A stretch of 64,000 nt of DNA from Heliopora coerulea (Eukaryota; Cnidaria; Anthozoa; Scleralcyonacea; Helioporidae): positions 1,237,501 to 1,301,500 of the forward strand of contig JASJOG010000076.1 in NCBI GenBank assembly GCA_030142905.1, written 5' to 3'. Shown piece by piece: positions 47,276 to 59,200 of this stretch. The notes below the pieces were generated by a model. The model was not told where the DNA came from, made no database searches, and was given only the letters and a program-made list of their open reading frames with translations. Numbering within the stretch: position 1 is the first letter of the stretch; every line of letters starts with the position of its first letter. Made by a program: the position numbers and the translations under genes.

Positions 47276-50200
47276 GTTCAATATTTTTTAATTACCTATG
47301 ATCCATTGCACAGACCTCATTATAATAACGTGGGTAAATGTACCACATACCAGAGTTATACACTTTTTTGAAGTCGAGAACTGGTACGACAAAATACTCA
47401 ATTCACGATCAATTTCTCGGAATGCTGCTTTCGTTTCACCTCAAGCATCAAACACTCGGTGACATCACAAACGCTTAATGATTTATTTCTCGGAATGTTA
47501 CCTTCGTTTCACCTCCGGCATCAAGCTCAATAACGTCATCAAAAGTGTTTGAGACAGCTTTTCCAGTCAACAGCAGGTTAACCATGTCCTAAAGATTGCA
47601 GTTATCAGTATTTCAGCATTGGCGTACAAGAAAACCGTGAACAAATGGTTTCATTTAAAAGTACACTCTTCGGAGCCTTTTCTGACCATTTTTCGTTCCA
47701 CAGTATACGCGAAAGTAGTATGTAAAATCAATTCTTATTTACAAACGAAAAATATCCCGAGAAAAAAAATTCCATTAAATATAAATATGTACGAATTCAA
47801 AAGGCTTTCTTGACAAATACCCACGTACACTCAGGTTTGACGACTAGACAAAACAGTCAAAGTATTACTTTGTTGATTTACATCTTTTGTGTTTTTACTT
47901 GCATTTTCACGACCAAAATTATGCTCTTTAGTGTATGTTTTCCCACATTGACTCTTTCCGACAATTTAGCCACAGAGAAAGTTTTTTCCCCTCTAATTTT
48001 TAAAACAACGATTTCAATGACGAAAATTTCTGTAACAATTGCACAAAATGAGATCTTTCAACTCGAACATCGGAGATACCGACAAGGACTTAACTCTTCG
48101 CGCACTTAGTAATGTCATCAGTATGGATAATTTAGAAATCTCACCTGAGTACAGTATCCATGAGCACCCATCAACGTTCCTTTAGGATCATCCATATCCT
48201 CTCTGATCCTTTAACCATCAAACAAAATCAAACATTTATCAACGCCATTTGTTTTGGCTTTTGATTTTCGTGGACAAATCAAATCAATTTCGCAAACAGA
48301 GTTTTAGAGATCGAACTAACAGTAATATAAAAGGAGTGCTACGTAAACAGTTATTTATCAAACAGAAACAGCCAAAGGGTTGCGTACTGACAAAAAATAT
48401 GTATAAAAGCGAAAAACTGACGTTTCAAGCAAAGGCCCTTCCGCTGGAGTGAAACGTCCAATCCAAGCTAAATTTCGCCTGTTGGTTTTACTTTGCTATG
48501 CCTTTCGCAGTATAAACGTCACTCGTTGCCATTGTTACTTCACGCATGCGCCACAGGAAAATTGTGAACTGCAGGTCTCTCTCCTCTAACCACGCCTTAA
48601 CAATGACAAGGAAGACTTTGGGCTATAGGGGGAGATGTCTAACAAGCTTCGACTTACGTTTTAATAGTTCTTGAAAGAATTACTGAGTACAAAAGCAGAA
48701 TGGATCCACCGCCCAGGTCACTAGAAAACTATCAGATAATAATAGGATTAGAATTTTGGTTTACATTAATAGCAATAGGGGTCAAAAAATGGAGAAAAAC
48801 TTGGAAGGGTTGGTCAGATACACATACTGTAATATCAGGTTTACAATTTCAAACGTCGTTCATACAAAGCAAAAGAATTTTAAAGAACGATTTTTTCCCA
48901 AAACGCTTGTTTGGGATTAATACACATGCGTATTCGTGTGTTCGTTTCGTTTACATGTATTTGCCAGTTAGTCATTTTGTTCGTTCAATTAACTATCTCT
49001 CCTTCCGTCCGTCCGCCTCTTCGTTCATTTATTCGCCTATATCAATCAATCCACCTTCACACATTATCAACATTACCTGTGTAATATTTTCTTTAACAAA
49101 CGATCCCAATTCAGAATGATCGTAGAATTCATGAAGCATCAACTAGAAGATGAAACAAGAAATATTGCTTTTTATCCATGTGGCATTCTGGAATGCCACC
49201 ACATAGCACAGTCTTTTGTAGTATTGGTTTTTCTTTAAATGAAAATTCAAACGGGCCCATACGATATTAGATATTCAAAACAAAAAAAAAAACAAACTTT
49301 AGTATAGTCAAGAAAATTTCTCTAACTAAATAACACGTAAGGGTGGATAAGTAAAAAAAAAAAAGCAAATATAATGCTAGTCAATGTACCTTTTCTGTGA
49401 ATTGATCTGGTTTGTAAGCAGGGCTTGAAACAAACTGGTCTTGATCAGATCGTCTGTGAACAGGAAATTAATGACAATAAACTTGGTGAAATTAATAGTA
49501 CTAAAAACCATAACCAGCCGACAGTTTAAGAAAATAAAAGATAAAATTTGGTTTTCATAAATTTTTAATTTTGGTTTGATAATGACCCTGAAATAGTGTC
49601 GAAATATTCCCGTATTACTTCTTGTCAATTCTTTTTTTACTTCAGTCGCAAGTTAAGAATGACATTTTTCGAAATACGTTTTATCTTAATAGTACTACGG
49701 TTGTTAGTAGCATTTAATTTTCATCATTGACAGTGGCCAAGTCACGGATTTGGTAAGACCTTCAATTGAAATCTCATGTTCGATTCATTAACAATAAACA
49801 TAGCTACAAGGAAATAACATAACTTCAAGCAATTTAATACAGAGTTAATACTCATAGTGGAATTAGTAAAGATGAACGGCAGGAAACAGGGCAGCTTAAC
49901 CTTGTCCACTACTTTGGGAGAAAACCTTCATTACAAATGTCAGTTTGCTTACAACGTTACTACTGCTTGTTCATAACTACCAGCCCTCCAAAGAATTTCT
50001 GTCAACGCTGAACACAACGCGTCGTTCGTCTCCTTTGACGAAAATCGTAAGGGCCTGTCGGTGAAAAACAATCCAATAAATAACTACATTAATAAACCTA
50101 TCAATAAATATATCCGTATATAAAACAGATATAGAAGAATTAAAAAAGAAAAGAAACGAGTAAGAAAGGAAGAAAGAGAAAAAGAAAGAATAGGATGGAA

Positions 50201-53200
50201 GGAAGAACAAATAAACAAACAAAAGAAATAAAGAAGAAGGAAAGAAAGAAGGAAAGAAAGAAAGAAAGAAAGAAAGAGAGGAGAGAAGGTTAAAGAAAGA
50301 AAAAAAGAATGGAAGAAAGAAAGAATGGAAAAAAGAAAGGAAGGAAGAAAGAAAGAGAGAAAGGAAGGAAGAAAGAAAGAAAGAAAGAAAGAAAGAGAGA
50401 AAGAAAGAAAGAAGAAAAGAAAGGAAGGAAGAAAGAAAGAAAGAAAGAAAGAAAAGAAAGAAAGGAAGGAAGAAAGAGAACCAGAAGAAAAAAAGAAAGA
50501 AGCAAAGAATAGTAGAAAGAAAGAGGGAAGGAATAACAATACAGGCAACACAACATGTACACTTACTGTTTTGCAACATTGTGAGCTGAATGACCACCAA
50601 AAAGTAAGTGCTTCAAAACAATTGCTTGAACAGATGCTAATAAACCACATGGTCCTCCCTTGAATATAAACAACTGGTTAAAGACTGAGGATAATGTAAG
50701 TTCAGTACCAAGGTAAGCTACCTTGGTAAAATGCTTGGATATAGTAATGTTAATTTAGCCCTATTCAGACTATGTTCCTTGGTAAGGCACTTGGGAAATG
50801 GGAACTAATGTTAATGCAAGCTCAGTTCAGACTCCAGTGGCTAAACACAATGCTTGTGGACAGTAAGTAATGTTAACTTAGCCCAGTTCAGACTAGGTGT
50901 GTTAGCATGGTGCTTGGGGCATGAGAATTAATGTGCACCTTGTTCAATATATAGTGCTTTAATACATTAAATATCTCAAGCTCTTTTTTCAACCATTTAG
51001 TCTCCGCTACTTTGTGCCTTCACAGGTCTTATTTTGAAAACAGTGTACTCACTGGAATGACTATGCTGTATAAATATTTGCAAATAAATAAATAAAACAT
51101 CATCAAAGAATCACAGGTAAAAAAGATGGGTGCCAATGAATCTGTGTGAAGACTGATGGCTGTTCCCAACCAAGCTCACTGCAAAATGCATATATGGTGA
51201 TTTAGGCACTAGGAAAAGGGTTTCATTCAAATGACTGACTAGCTATGTTAGCATACATTGATTGAACAGAGTGTAAAGCAGTAATCACATGACTACAGCA
51301 AGTTAGTAACAACCAGAGGGGCACAGATTATATCCTGCCCAGAAAATCAGTAATATTGTCCCACTTAGCACTTTAAATATAACACTGCTATAGAGATTCC
51401 TACCTTATGTTGCACAATGCCATATTTCAAATGATCAATTTCAGAGAAAGAAAATCCCTGATTCCTCCACTCTTTGTTGAATACTCCCATTGAGGAACCA
51501 AAGATTACTGATTTCAGCTCCTAGAAATGAGAAAAAAAGTACTGGTATGACAGCAAAGGTGACACCACAAAGAATTCCAGTTCAAAAGTCCAAACATATT
51601 CAATATACAATTACCTTGGCAATTTTCAATGTTATTGGTTGGCTTTGAGTTGAAGAGAAGGCAGGCTTCTGTGAAATATCTTGAATGAAATAAGAAAGAA
51701 ACAAATAAATAGAGGTTACAGTATCTGGTATAAGTAACACTGTCATCAAGATGGTAAAATAAATGAGGAAGTTTTGGCAAGCTCAGACACTTAAGAATAA
51801 AGTTTATCAGCCCCAGACAGGCCTCTACCCATAATTTTCTGGTTCATTTAAAGAACATTATCACTAATTTGCACATGATATTAAATGTTCAATAAAAACA
51901 TAAGATATAATGCAGTCTCTACCATGGCCAACTTTAGAGCAGTAACCTATTATGCCCTACCTTGAGAAAGCCTGAATTGTACTGCTATGGCTTAAATTAA
52001 TCACAGTGAACTCCTGGTGGGCTGCTGTCCCTGTTAATGGCTTGTCAATGTTGCCCAACAGTTCTTTTGACTGTATATCTCAGGGACGGTGGAGCGGAAT
52101 TACAAGTGGGAGGGGCTTGAGATAAAAATACAGCATTTTGTATGCTTCTCTGGGAAATTGCATAACAAGTGTTTTAAAGCGTAGTTGTTTCAACATTACA
52201 TTTGGAAAAAAGTGGGGGGGCTACAGCCCCTGCAGACCCTGGCTCTACTGTCCCTGTATCTTATGCAGGGTGTCCATTTTAAATCCTGAGACACAATGAT
52301 TGTAATGTATGGCTTCCCTCTATGTCATGCAAACAAGTAGTGACAACAAATTAAAACTTTGACATAAATGATAATTATATATATATATATATATGTATGC
52401 ATATATACTTATACTGAATATATGTGTATATGTATGTATATTTGCTAATGTATAGTTCTTTAGAGCAATTGGGCAACCAGCAGTGAAGGTTTCACTCACA
52501 TAGGTCAAGATTATCAAGCTCCTTGTCCAAGTTATCATCAACATCTTCAAACAATAATTCATCATGTGATTCCTAGAAATGTTTGAAGTACAATTAAGAT
52601 ACAAGGAAGTGCATGAATTTTAACAGCTTTGGTGTTTAGAAAGGTTTTTTCAAAAACAAGGCTTGGTGGACAGCAACAGCAATTTTAAGAAATGTGCATA
52701 TTAACAGGAATCAGAATACCAAGGGGAAAATGTAAATGGCTAACTGAATAAAAGAATTGAAGGAAAAATGATTGGTTGATATTTCAGCCAATGCTCATAA
52801 TTACTAATAATTAACATACAAATGTATTTCAAAAAAAGGATTACAGTTGTAGATCTTTTTAGAAATAATATTAATTAAACTTACATTTTTCTTTGAGGTC
52901 AAGCAGGTTTGAGGTTCAAGGTTAGATTTTCTATAATACATCCAAACTCCAAGCATAAGTTAATCATAAAGTTCAGTCAGTTGTTATCTGGTATTTGTCA
53001 AAATTTAATTAGTTTTAACTTGTATAATTATTTTATAACAAAAAAATGTTTAGATTTCCCATACTTTGATTCTTTGTTTTGTATATTTCTTCTTGTCCAA
53101 CCTGTCATGTCATTTTCATTTGCTTTCTAAGAGAAGAATCCAGGCAAGTAATAATGAAGGGAAAAAACCCCAGCTAATCTCCTGCATCCCTGAGTGTATT

Positions 53201-55812
53201 TTACAGATTAAACAGTAGCCTTAAAGCCAAAACATTGAAATATTGTGCAGATTGAATAAGAAGTTTTACAGCCAATAACAATTTAACCAACACTTCTTAA
53301 GTAAGCTGACAATCACAAGTAATTTTTCTTTTAATTTTTAGAGAGTTTCCTGTCTATAGTAGTTTTATTTAACTGGTTGACTCAACTTATACCATTCAAC
53401 TTTGACAAAGAAATTATAGACATTCTTACCAGTACCTACAAAAATACTATAGCAATATGTGTTGTTTCATGTTTCAATCAACACAAAAAAGGGTATTTCA
53501 TGAAGTTATATCAAGTTACCTTACTGTGTCAAAATGTTTGTGAAACATTGATCACTCATGAAAAACAAAACCTTATAAATTAAACTAATGCCCAGTAACT
53601 TACCTTAGCAGGGTCAATCTGTACATTGTCACTTAAAAAATGGTCAATTTTACCACTTCTAGAAGCAAACACATTTCTGGAATTCATGTTGGTTTCATAC
53701 TGCCTGTCAAAGTCTTCTGTCAAAATGTCTTTGCAATAATGAGTCCTTGCATTTTTCCTTGGGTTATTTAAGCCAGTGCTATGTATAGCCCCAGAAATAT
53801 TACCAATGTGTCTTCGAGAGCTTTTAGTTTTTAAGTTTGAACCAGATTTTTTCAATGAAGAATCACCAGGTGATTGTTGTGTATTGTTAAAGGCATAATC
53901 AGATTTGCTATTATCTATATTTTTTTGACTATTCTCTTTTCTCTTAAGATCCTTTATGGAGGCTAAATCATCATTATAGGTCATTGAACTGCTGTCTTCC
54001 ATAACTTCATTCCCAGTCCTGCCAAAGGAGGGGCTTTTCTCAGCATTAATTACATCAAATGTCTTGTCTATGTTAACTTTCCTTTGGTTATTTGATAAAT
54101 TTTCTGTTTTTTTAGCTATTGTTTGTCCAATTGAAGCAGGAAAACTTAAAACAGTGTTCAATGCCTCTTCAGAGCCGGTACTCAAATTCTTTCTTCTTGA
54201 GGTAGACCTGTCTTCCATCTTATATTCTTTTTCCTTAATAAAATTTTTTGGGCTGTTTTCAGGTAGTTGATATTTTTTTTGAAAGTTCTTTTCAGTTTCT
54301 TTTGAATAAAAGTCCAGGTTTTCAAAATCATTCTCTTCTTTTCTAAAATATAATAATATTTTTGTATTTACGTATTTATTATATGATTACAAATTCATTT
54401 ATTCATTATTACTTAAGTATTTATTAAATTTAATTTATTTAATTATGCATTCATTCATTTGTTAGTCTGTTCACTTATTCATTTATCCATCCATTCATTT
54501 TTTCATTCATTCACTGGAAAATAAGTCAAAACTTCAAAGTGTAAAACTAAACTATTCAAATAAAGTACCTCATCTGCCTACACCAAATTTTACAGACCTT
54601 GGCGAAATGACTTTGGTACTTTGTTCCAGTCCTTTTTGTCCTTTTCCAGTTGAACTTTGTGAGACCTGTTTGGCCCAAGACTTAGCAACCATAAACTGCA
54701 CAATCACTTCAAGCATTGTACGAAAATTTTCATGACTTTCTTTGTTCTTCTTCATCAGGCCATTTATATGCAATTCTTTTGCAAGCTGGGCACGGTTGTT
54801 TATACTACAAAATAAAACTCATTTTAAATGTCATATCAAATTGAAATTAAAATTTACTGTAAGGTTGTTAAATTTTGCTGAATATTATCACAAGTACCTG
54901 TTTAGAAAAATAATAACTATAAATACTTAGAAATATTAATAACTCTTTTCATAGATATGGTCTTAGGTTAACAAAGGACTTAGGGGGATATGAGGATAAG
55001 AGATTATGTAAGAGGCCACAGTTACTAAACATTAACTCTTCAGTCTGTAAGGTTCTCTTGAGTCTGATAAAATTGTCTGAATAAACTATTAATAAAAGGG
55101 TACCATATAGCACTCTCAGGAGTTAAAGGACCAAACAAGTTCATTAATAAACTTAAAAATACAAACTTAAAATAAAGCTGAAGTGTATAGCATTGATACA
55201 CAAACTATACCCAAATTTTTGATAACCCAACTAATTAATTTCCTTAAAATTATTGACATTTGAAATATGATTGTGGAACAAATCCCCCCCATGAGTGGAG
55301 CCAATTAGCCCACTCCCCACCCAAATATAGTGAAGTATTACATCAGTATTAACTTTCATACTACTTTATTGTACATAAACATGTAAATTTATATAATGCA
55401 CAGTTGTATTAAATGCCTTTAGATGATTCACAGAAAATAACATGGTGACTTATTGATATGGTTAAATAAACAATGAAATTACACGCTACAAGTAACGTTA
55501 CTAGAAAACTTCTTCATTACATGTGCCAGGCAGGTACTGTAAATGTAATTTGGCGTAATTGTACTCACCAACTATCTGTTCTTGGCATTTCTTTATCCAA
55601 CGTTGCAAGAGTGTCTTTTAAACCCTGCACAAATTCATTTTGACAAACACGTATTTAAGGAAACGAAAACTACTTGTACAATACAAACGGTATGTGCAAT
55701 AAATTTGAACTTTATTTTGCTAAAATATTCGATTTGTGTAAACTAACTCTCTTACCTTTCTGCTAAGATACTCTCTCACAACAGACGATGTCAATGATTC
55801 CACATCGGCCAT
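45571..55812 (-). CDS. MINDY4: MINDY4 (FAM188B) ubiquitin hydrolase, 19 exons
   Basis: Exons: 55812-55756, 55624-55569, 54804-54598, 54342-53604, 52572-52500, 51679-51615, 51520-51404, 50658-50567, 50054-49953, 49453-49390, 49142-49077, 48728-48658, 48208-48145, 47588-47502, 47148-47074, 46891-46788, 46699-46623, 46387-46311, 45619-45571. All junctions are GT-AG and keep phase except 17/18. The product is about 746 aa (human MINDY4 757). The N-terminus is a LisH-like VVREYLSRK, then [13 protein letters not shown], then a large Ser/Lys/Asn-rich disordered exon 4 and an acidic exon 5. The catalytic domain has oxyanion Gln in YGIVQHK (about 436), Cys in GGPCG (about 442) and His in CSESHF (about 665), with [29 protein letters not shown] and [15 protein letters not shown] enzymes trim ubiquitin chains, with K48 preference shown for MINDY1/2. 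Exon 17/18 is one base out of frame with the best donor; see findings. Confidence 0.94.
46311..46387 (-). other. MINDY4 exon 18 with apparent +1 frame problem
   Basis: With exon 17 ending at its strong donor (GTTG|GTGAGA) the frame begins [11 protein letters not shown]. The conserved C-terminal block [14 protein letters not shown] lies in the neighbouring frame and joins perfectly to exon 19. Either one extra base sits in the G4 or C3 run (46372-46382 region), or exon 17 uses a weaker donor 4 bp earlier (ACT|GTTGGT), which restores frame and gives EIRLTIRPSGRG. Confidence 0.75.
47236..47276. repeat. (ATT)n microsatellite in MINDY4 intron 14
   Basis: About a dozen perfect ATT units on the plus strand, within the intron between exons 14 and 15. 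Likely polymorphic. Confidence 0.95.
47412..47472 (-). pseudogene. Duplicated fragment of MINDY4 exon 14 end
   Basis: About 60 bp align with 47484-47545, which covers the last part of exon 14, its donor and the start of the intron (shared words TTTCTCGGAATG and TTCGTTTCACCTC). In the copy the donor GT is changed (reverse strand ACGAAAGCAGCATT versus ACGAAGGTAACATT), so it should not be spliced. It is a broken tandem copy inside the intron. Confidence 0.7.
50140..50530. repeat. Long purine (GAAA/GGAAG) tract in MINDY4 intron 8
   Basis: Nearly 400 bp of almost pure A and G on the plus strand, built of GAAA, GGAAG and GAGA words. Open frames of 67-207 codons over it (Lys/Glu/Arg-rich on plus, Phe/Leu/Ser-rich on minus) are composition artefacts. 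Mirror-symmetric purine runs can form triplex (H-DNA). It lies directly downstream, in the direction of transcription, of the exon that carries the catalytic cysteine. Confidence 0.95.
50690..50940. repeat. Tandem repeat of about 61 bp in MINDY4 intron 7
   Basis: Copies of TTCAGACTA...TTGGTAA...TGCTTGG...TAATGTTAA occur near 50764, 50825 and 50886 at a period of about 61 bp, with a degenerate copy before them. Divergence between copies is considerable, so it is an old minisatellite. Confidence 0.7.
52378..52440. repeat. AT dinucleotide-rich microsatellite in MINDY4 intron 5
   Basis: A run of alternating AT followed by GTATGCATATATAC-type degenerate words on the plus strand, inside the intron after the short acidic exon 5. 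Confidence 0.85.
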
Positions 55813-56242
55813 TCAAGCTTACGACAAACAACCTTTAAGTACTTCATATAATTTTTACTCCCAAGTAAAATCTTTTTGAAATATGTTAGAAGTATTCTCC
55901 AGTTCCTTACTGCTAAAAACTTTAGCCGGCAAATCATTCGCCATATTGCCAAATATTGTGAACGTTTTGTTGAATATTGCAATCATATTCATCCTTCATT
56001 CTCCAAGATAAAAACCTAGTCACAACGTGACTTCCTATTTTCTCTAAAAACTAATAATCTCTTTGGCAAGAGTATATTTTTCAAACAATTTCGTCAAACA
56101 TTTCCATTTTGGCGCTTATGAAGAAAAATATTTATGCCAGGGAGGGGTAGGCCTCCTCGTTATTCGTATAACCAAGTAGTTCCCATGCTTTTTTGTGGAC
56201 TTGAATCTATCCTGCAAGATTACGTGTAATAACAATAACAAC
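55813..56242. promoter_or_regulatory. Bidirectional promoter interval MINDY4 / TXNDC5
   Basis: Only 430 bp separate the divergent start codons of MINDY4 (minus) and the TXNDC5-like gene (plus), so the 5' UTRs and both core promoters must fit here. No clear TATA box is placed for either side. A CCAAT-type word is not obvious. Shared or opposed regulation is possible but not shown by sequence. Confidence 0.6.
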
Positions 56243-59200
56243 ATGCATCTTGTTCCAGTTATGATACTTATTCTCCAACGTTTTACCAGTTCTCACGGTA
56301 GTTCAGCGAACTTCTTAAACAAAGGAACGTTCGAAAGTTCTATTTTAAGGTCGCCACACTTTGTGTTGTTTTACGCACCATGGTAAGTTCACAACTTCGG
56401 TGGATGTCCTCGTTACACATGGAATGTTTCCACGTTCTTTACCCAACAACCACACTAATTCAGGCTAAAATTAACTCGCTGATACAAATGTTACATAGGT
56501 GTGGACATTGCAAGAGGCTCCTTACGTCGTGGAACCAACTGGCGGAGAAGACTCCCGAACAGAATGAAAGAGATAAAGTTAAAATAGCAAAGGTAAGGGG
56601 AGAACCCAAGTTTAGTCAAGTACTAAGGTGAAAAATTGAGCCGCGATTTTTATTATGGATCAGCTCAAAGTATAATACCAAATTAGTATGCTTACCTAAA
56701 ATTAAAGTCAACGAATTAATTAAACTGCATAAATTTTAAAATAACTATTAAAAATTTATTTAACGATAAGAAGCTATATGAAATGTTACATAATTACTTA
56801 ATTTATTATAAATTATATTGCGTTCTATAGGTGAACTGCATGGAGGATACAGGATTATGTTCTGAACAAAATATACAAGCATATCCAACGTATGTTAAAT
56901 GGTTTATTTAACATTTTAACCTGTCTTTTAACCAAAACTTACCATCCATATTTTATTTTCAGGTTTGGACAAATTGGAAAATTTGTCTTTAGATAGTTTG
57001 CAGGATTAGTCCTCCCATCAGCTCTGCCGCTGGTTAAATCAAATGTCACCATTACCTGAAGGAGTTCACCCCTACTTTGCTATAATCCCTGGATATATTG
57101 TTCACCAGTGTTGTATGTTGTCTGTCTATACATGAATTTTTTGACTGTCTAAAATTAGAATGAAGCTGTTTCATAAAGGTGTTACCAGAAGATTTGATGG
57201 AAGAAGGAGTATCACAGAGTTTGAAATGTTTATTGACAAAGTTTTGAAAGAGGTTTGTGTTGAAATTAATTTGGGCAGCATTACAATAGTCAGCAGAAAC
57301 AAGTAGGAAATATTATCAAAAGACATTTCCATTTTAGGTAGTAAATGTGGAGGAAGTGGAAGGCTTGGTGACACTAACAGCTGAAAATTTTGATGACCAC
57401 ATCAAAATAGGTCTTCACTTTGTGGAGTTTTTTGCACCCTGGTAAGGATTGATGTGCTATATACTAATTATCTGATTACACGTATGTATAGTATCAAATG
57501 GATGGTATACAGTACAGTACATACTGTATACTACATGAATTGTGCTGGATTATACTATAGGTGTGTCCACTGTAAACATTTTGAACCAACTTGGAAAGCC
57601 ATAGCCAAACACTTTGAAAAGAATTCTGACATTACTATTTGCAAGGTAATTATAAGAATATGACCATTCTTTGGAAATAATCTACAAGATCTGTATGCAG
57701 ATTCTTTTCTACAGGTGGATTGCACTAAAGAGTCCTCAAAATGCCAAGAATTAAAAATCAATGGTTTTCCAATGCTTAAGTTGTATAAAGATGGTGAGGA
57801 GGTAAGAGCTATATATTACACATGGTTTCACCTGTTCACATAAATCTCCTGTTCAAGTCAGTTATCCTAAGATGCATCTCTTTTCTAACACAAAACCCAG
57901 CTTTCATGGTAATGGCAACCATTTTTCCATGTTTGCCTCCATCACTTTAAGCATGCATTTCCTTACCCCAAGACCTGGCATCTGAAGTATAGTTGCTGTA
58001 CTTGTTTTAATCTGAATTTGGTTTTCTTACAGGAATGTTTTACAAGTTTATAGTGCAGTTAGAAAATATGCTAAGGTGCCTTAATTACAGTTTTTGATCC
58101 TGTGATTAAATTTAGGTTGACCAGTACAATGCAGAAAGAAGAATGGAGACTCTACTTTCATACATCAACAATAACTTACATCATTATGGCAGGGTAGCTC
58201 CAGAAGATTCACTACAAGAACAAGACCAAGTGAATGATGTTGTTCAACAAAATGATGATGAATTAGTAGACCTGGCGGTATGATTTGTTGAAAGATGTTG
58301 AGAAGTGTCATAGTCTTCCACTGTTGATTTGGAAGATATTTCAAATACTAGCTATCTCTCTTGTGTTGTAGGATACTCATCCTGTTGTTGAGCTGTTGGA
58401 CAGTACATTTGACATTGTGCTTGAAGATCCAACATTTGTAAAATTTTATGTCCCATGGTAAGGAGTAACCATGTTTAACTTTACCAGGTCTAGCCAACCT
58501 GCATTCAAAAGGGACAGTTTTGGAGTTACCCCAGATGTCAATTACATGATGACCATGGAAAATTTTGGCACCAACAAAATTCTCAGGGGACCCATTTCCT
58601 GCTAAATGTACTACTAAAATACAGAACAAAATTTATGTCTTTAACTCCTAAACTTTCCATGAAATAACTATTTTAATCAACTAGGGGAAGGGTAGTTACC
58701 ATCAGTGGGTTCACATCCTGCACCATTTATACATAAAAGAAATGACAGAATGAGCATTAATTTCATGGGTTTTTCTCCAACACAAGTATGAACAGACATC
58801 CTAAAAGTTCTTCAGTCAGAGTAATTTGTTTAAGCTGCTTGTATTTCATGCAGAGGATGTCACCTGAGAAATTCTTTCTGATATATATACAGTGGTTATT
58901 CAATTATCCGACCCCTCGTTTATCCGGACTTCAATTATCCGGCCTAACATCGGAACCTCGAGTTTGAAAACGAAAACTATACCTTGTGTCCAAAAAAAAA
59001 CATAAATCACCGCGCCGCACATCATTCTTGCTGCGCCATCAAAAAGCGTAACAAACAAAATGGTGCAGGTAACCACAAACCGTTCCAACAGTGTGGCCAA
59101 CACGGCCACACTCGTACAGCTGCGGGAAATTGCCGCAGAGAAGCGCAGGGCCGCACGGGTACAACTGAAAATTCACACCTTTTTCCGCCCAAAATAACTT

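Noticed and set aside
50084..50663. Long open frames rich in Phe/Leu/Ser (minus) and Lys/Glu/Arg (plus)
   Set aside because: They are translations of the purine tract in a MINDY4 intron; only 50567-50658 on the minus strand is a real exon, in another frame.
51940..51990. Possible extra MINDY4 exon ending at a CTCAAG|GTAGGG donor
   Set aside because: Its phase does not fit exons 5 and 6, which join directly in frame with an acceptor at 51680.
56195..56242. Upstream extension of the TXNDC5 frame
   Set aside because: The extension begins with GTG, not ATG; ATG at 56243 places the hydrophobic signal-like segment at the N-terminus.
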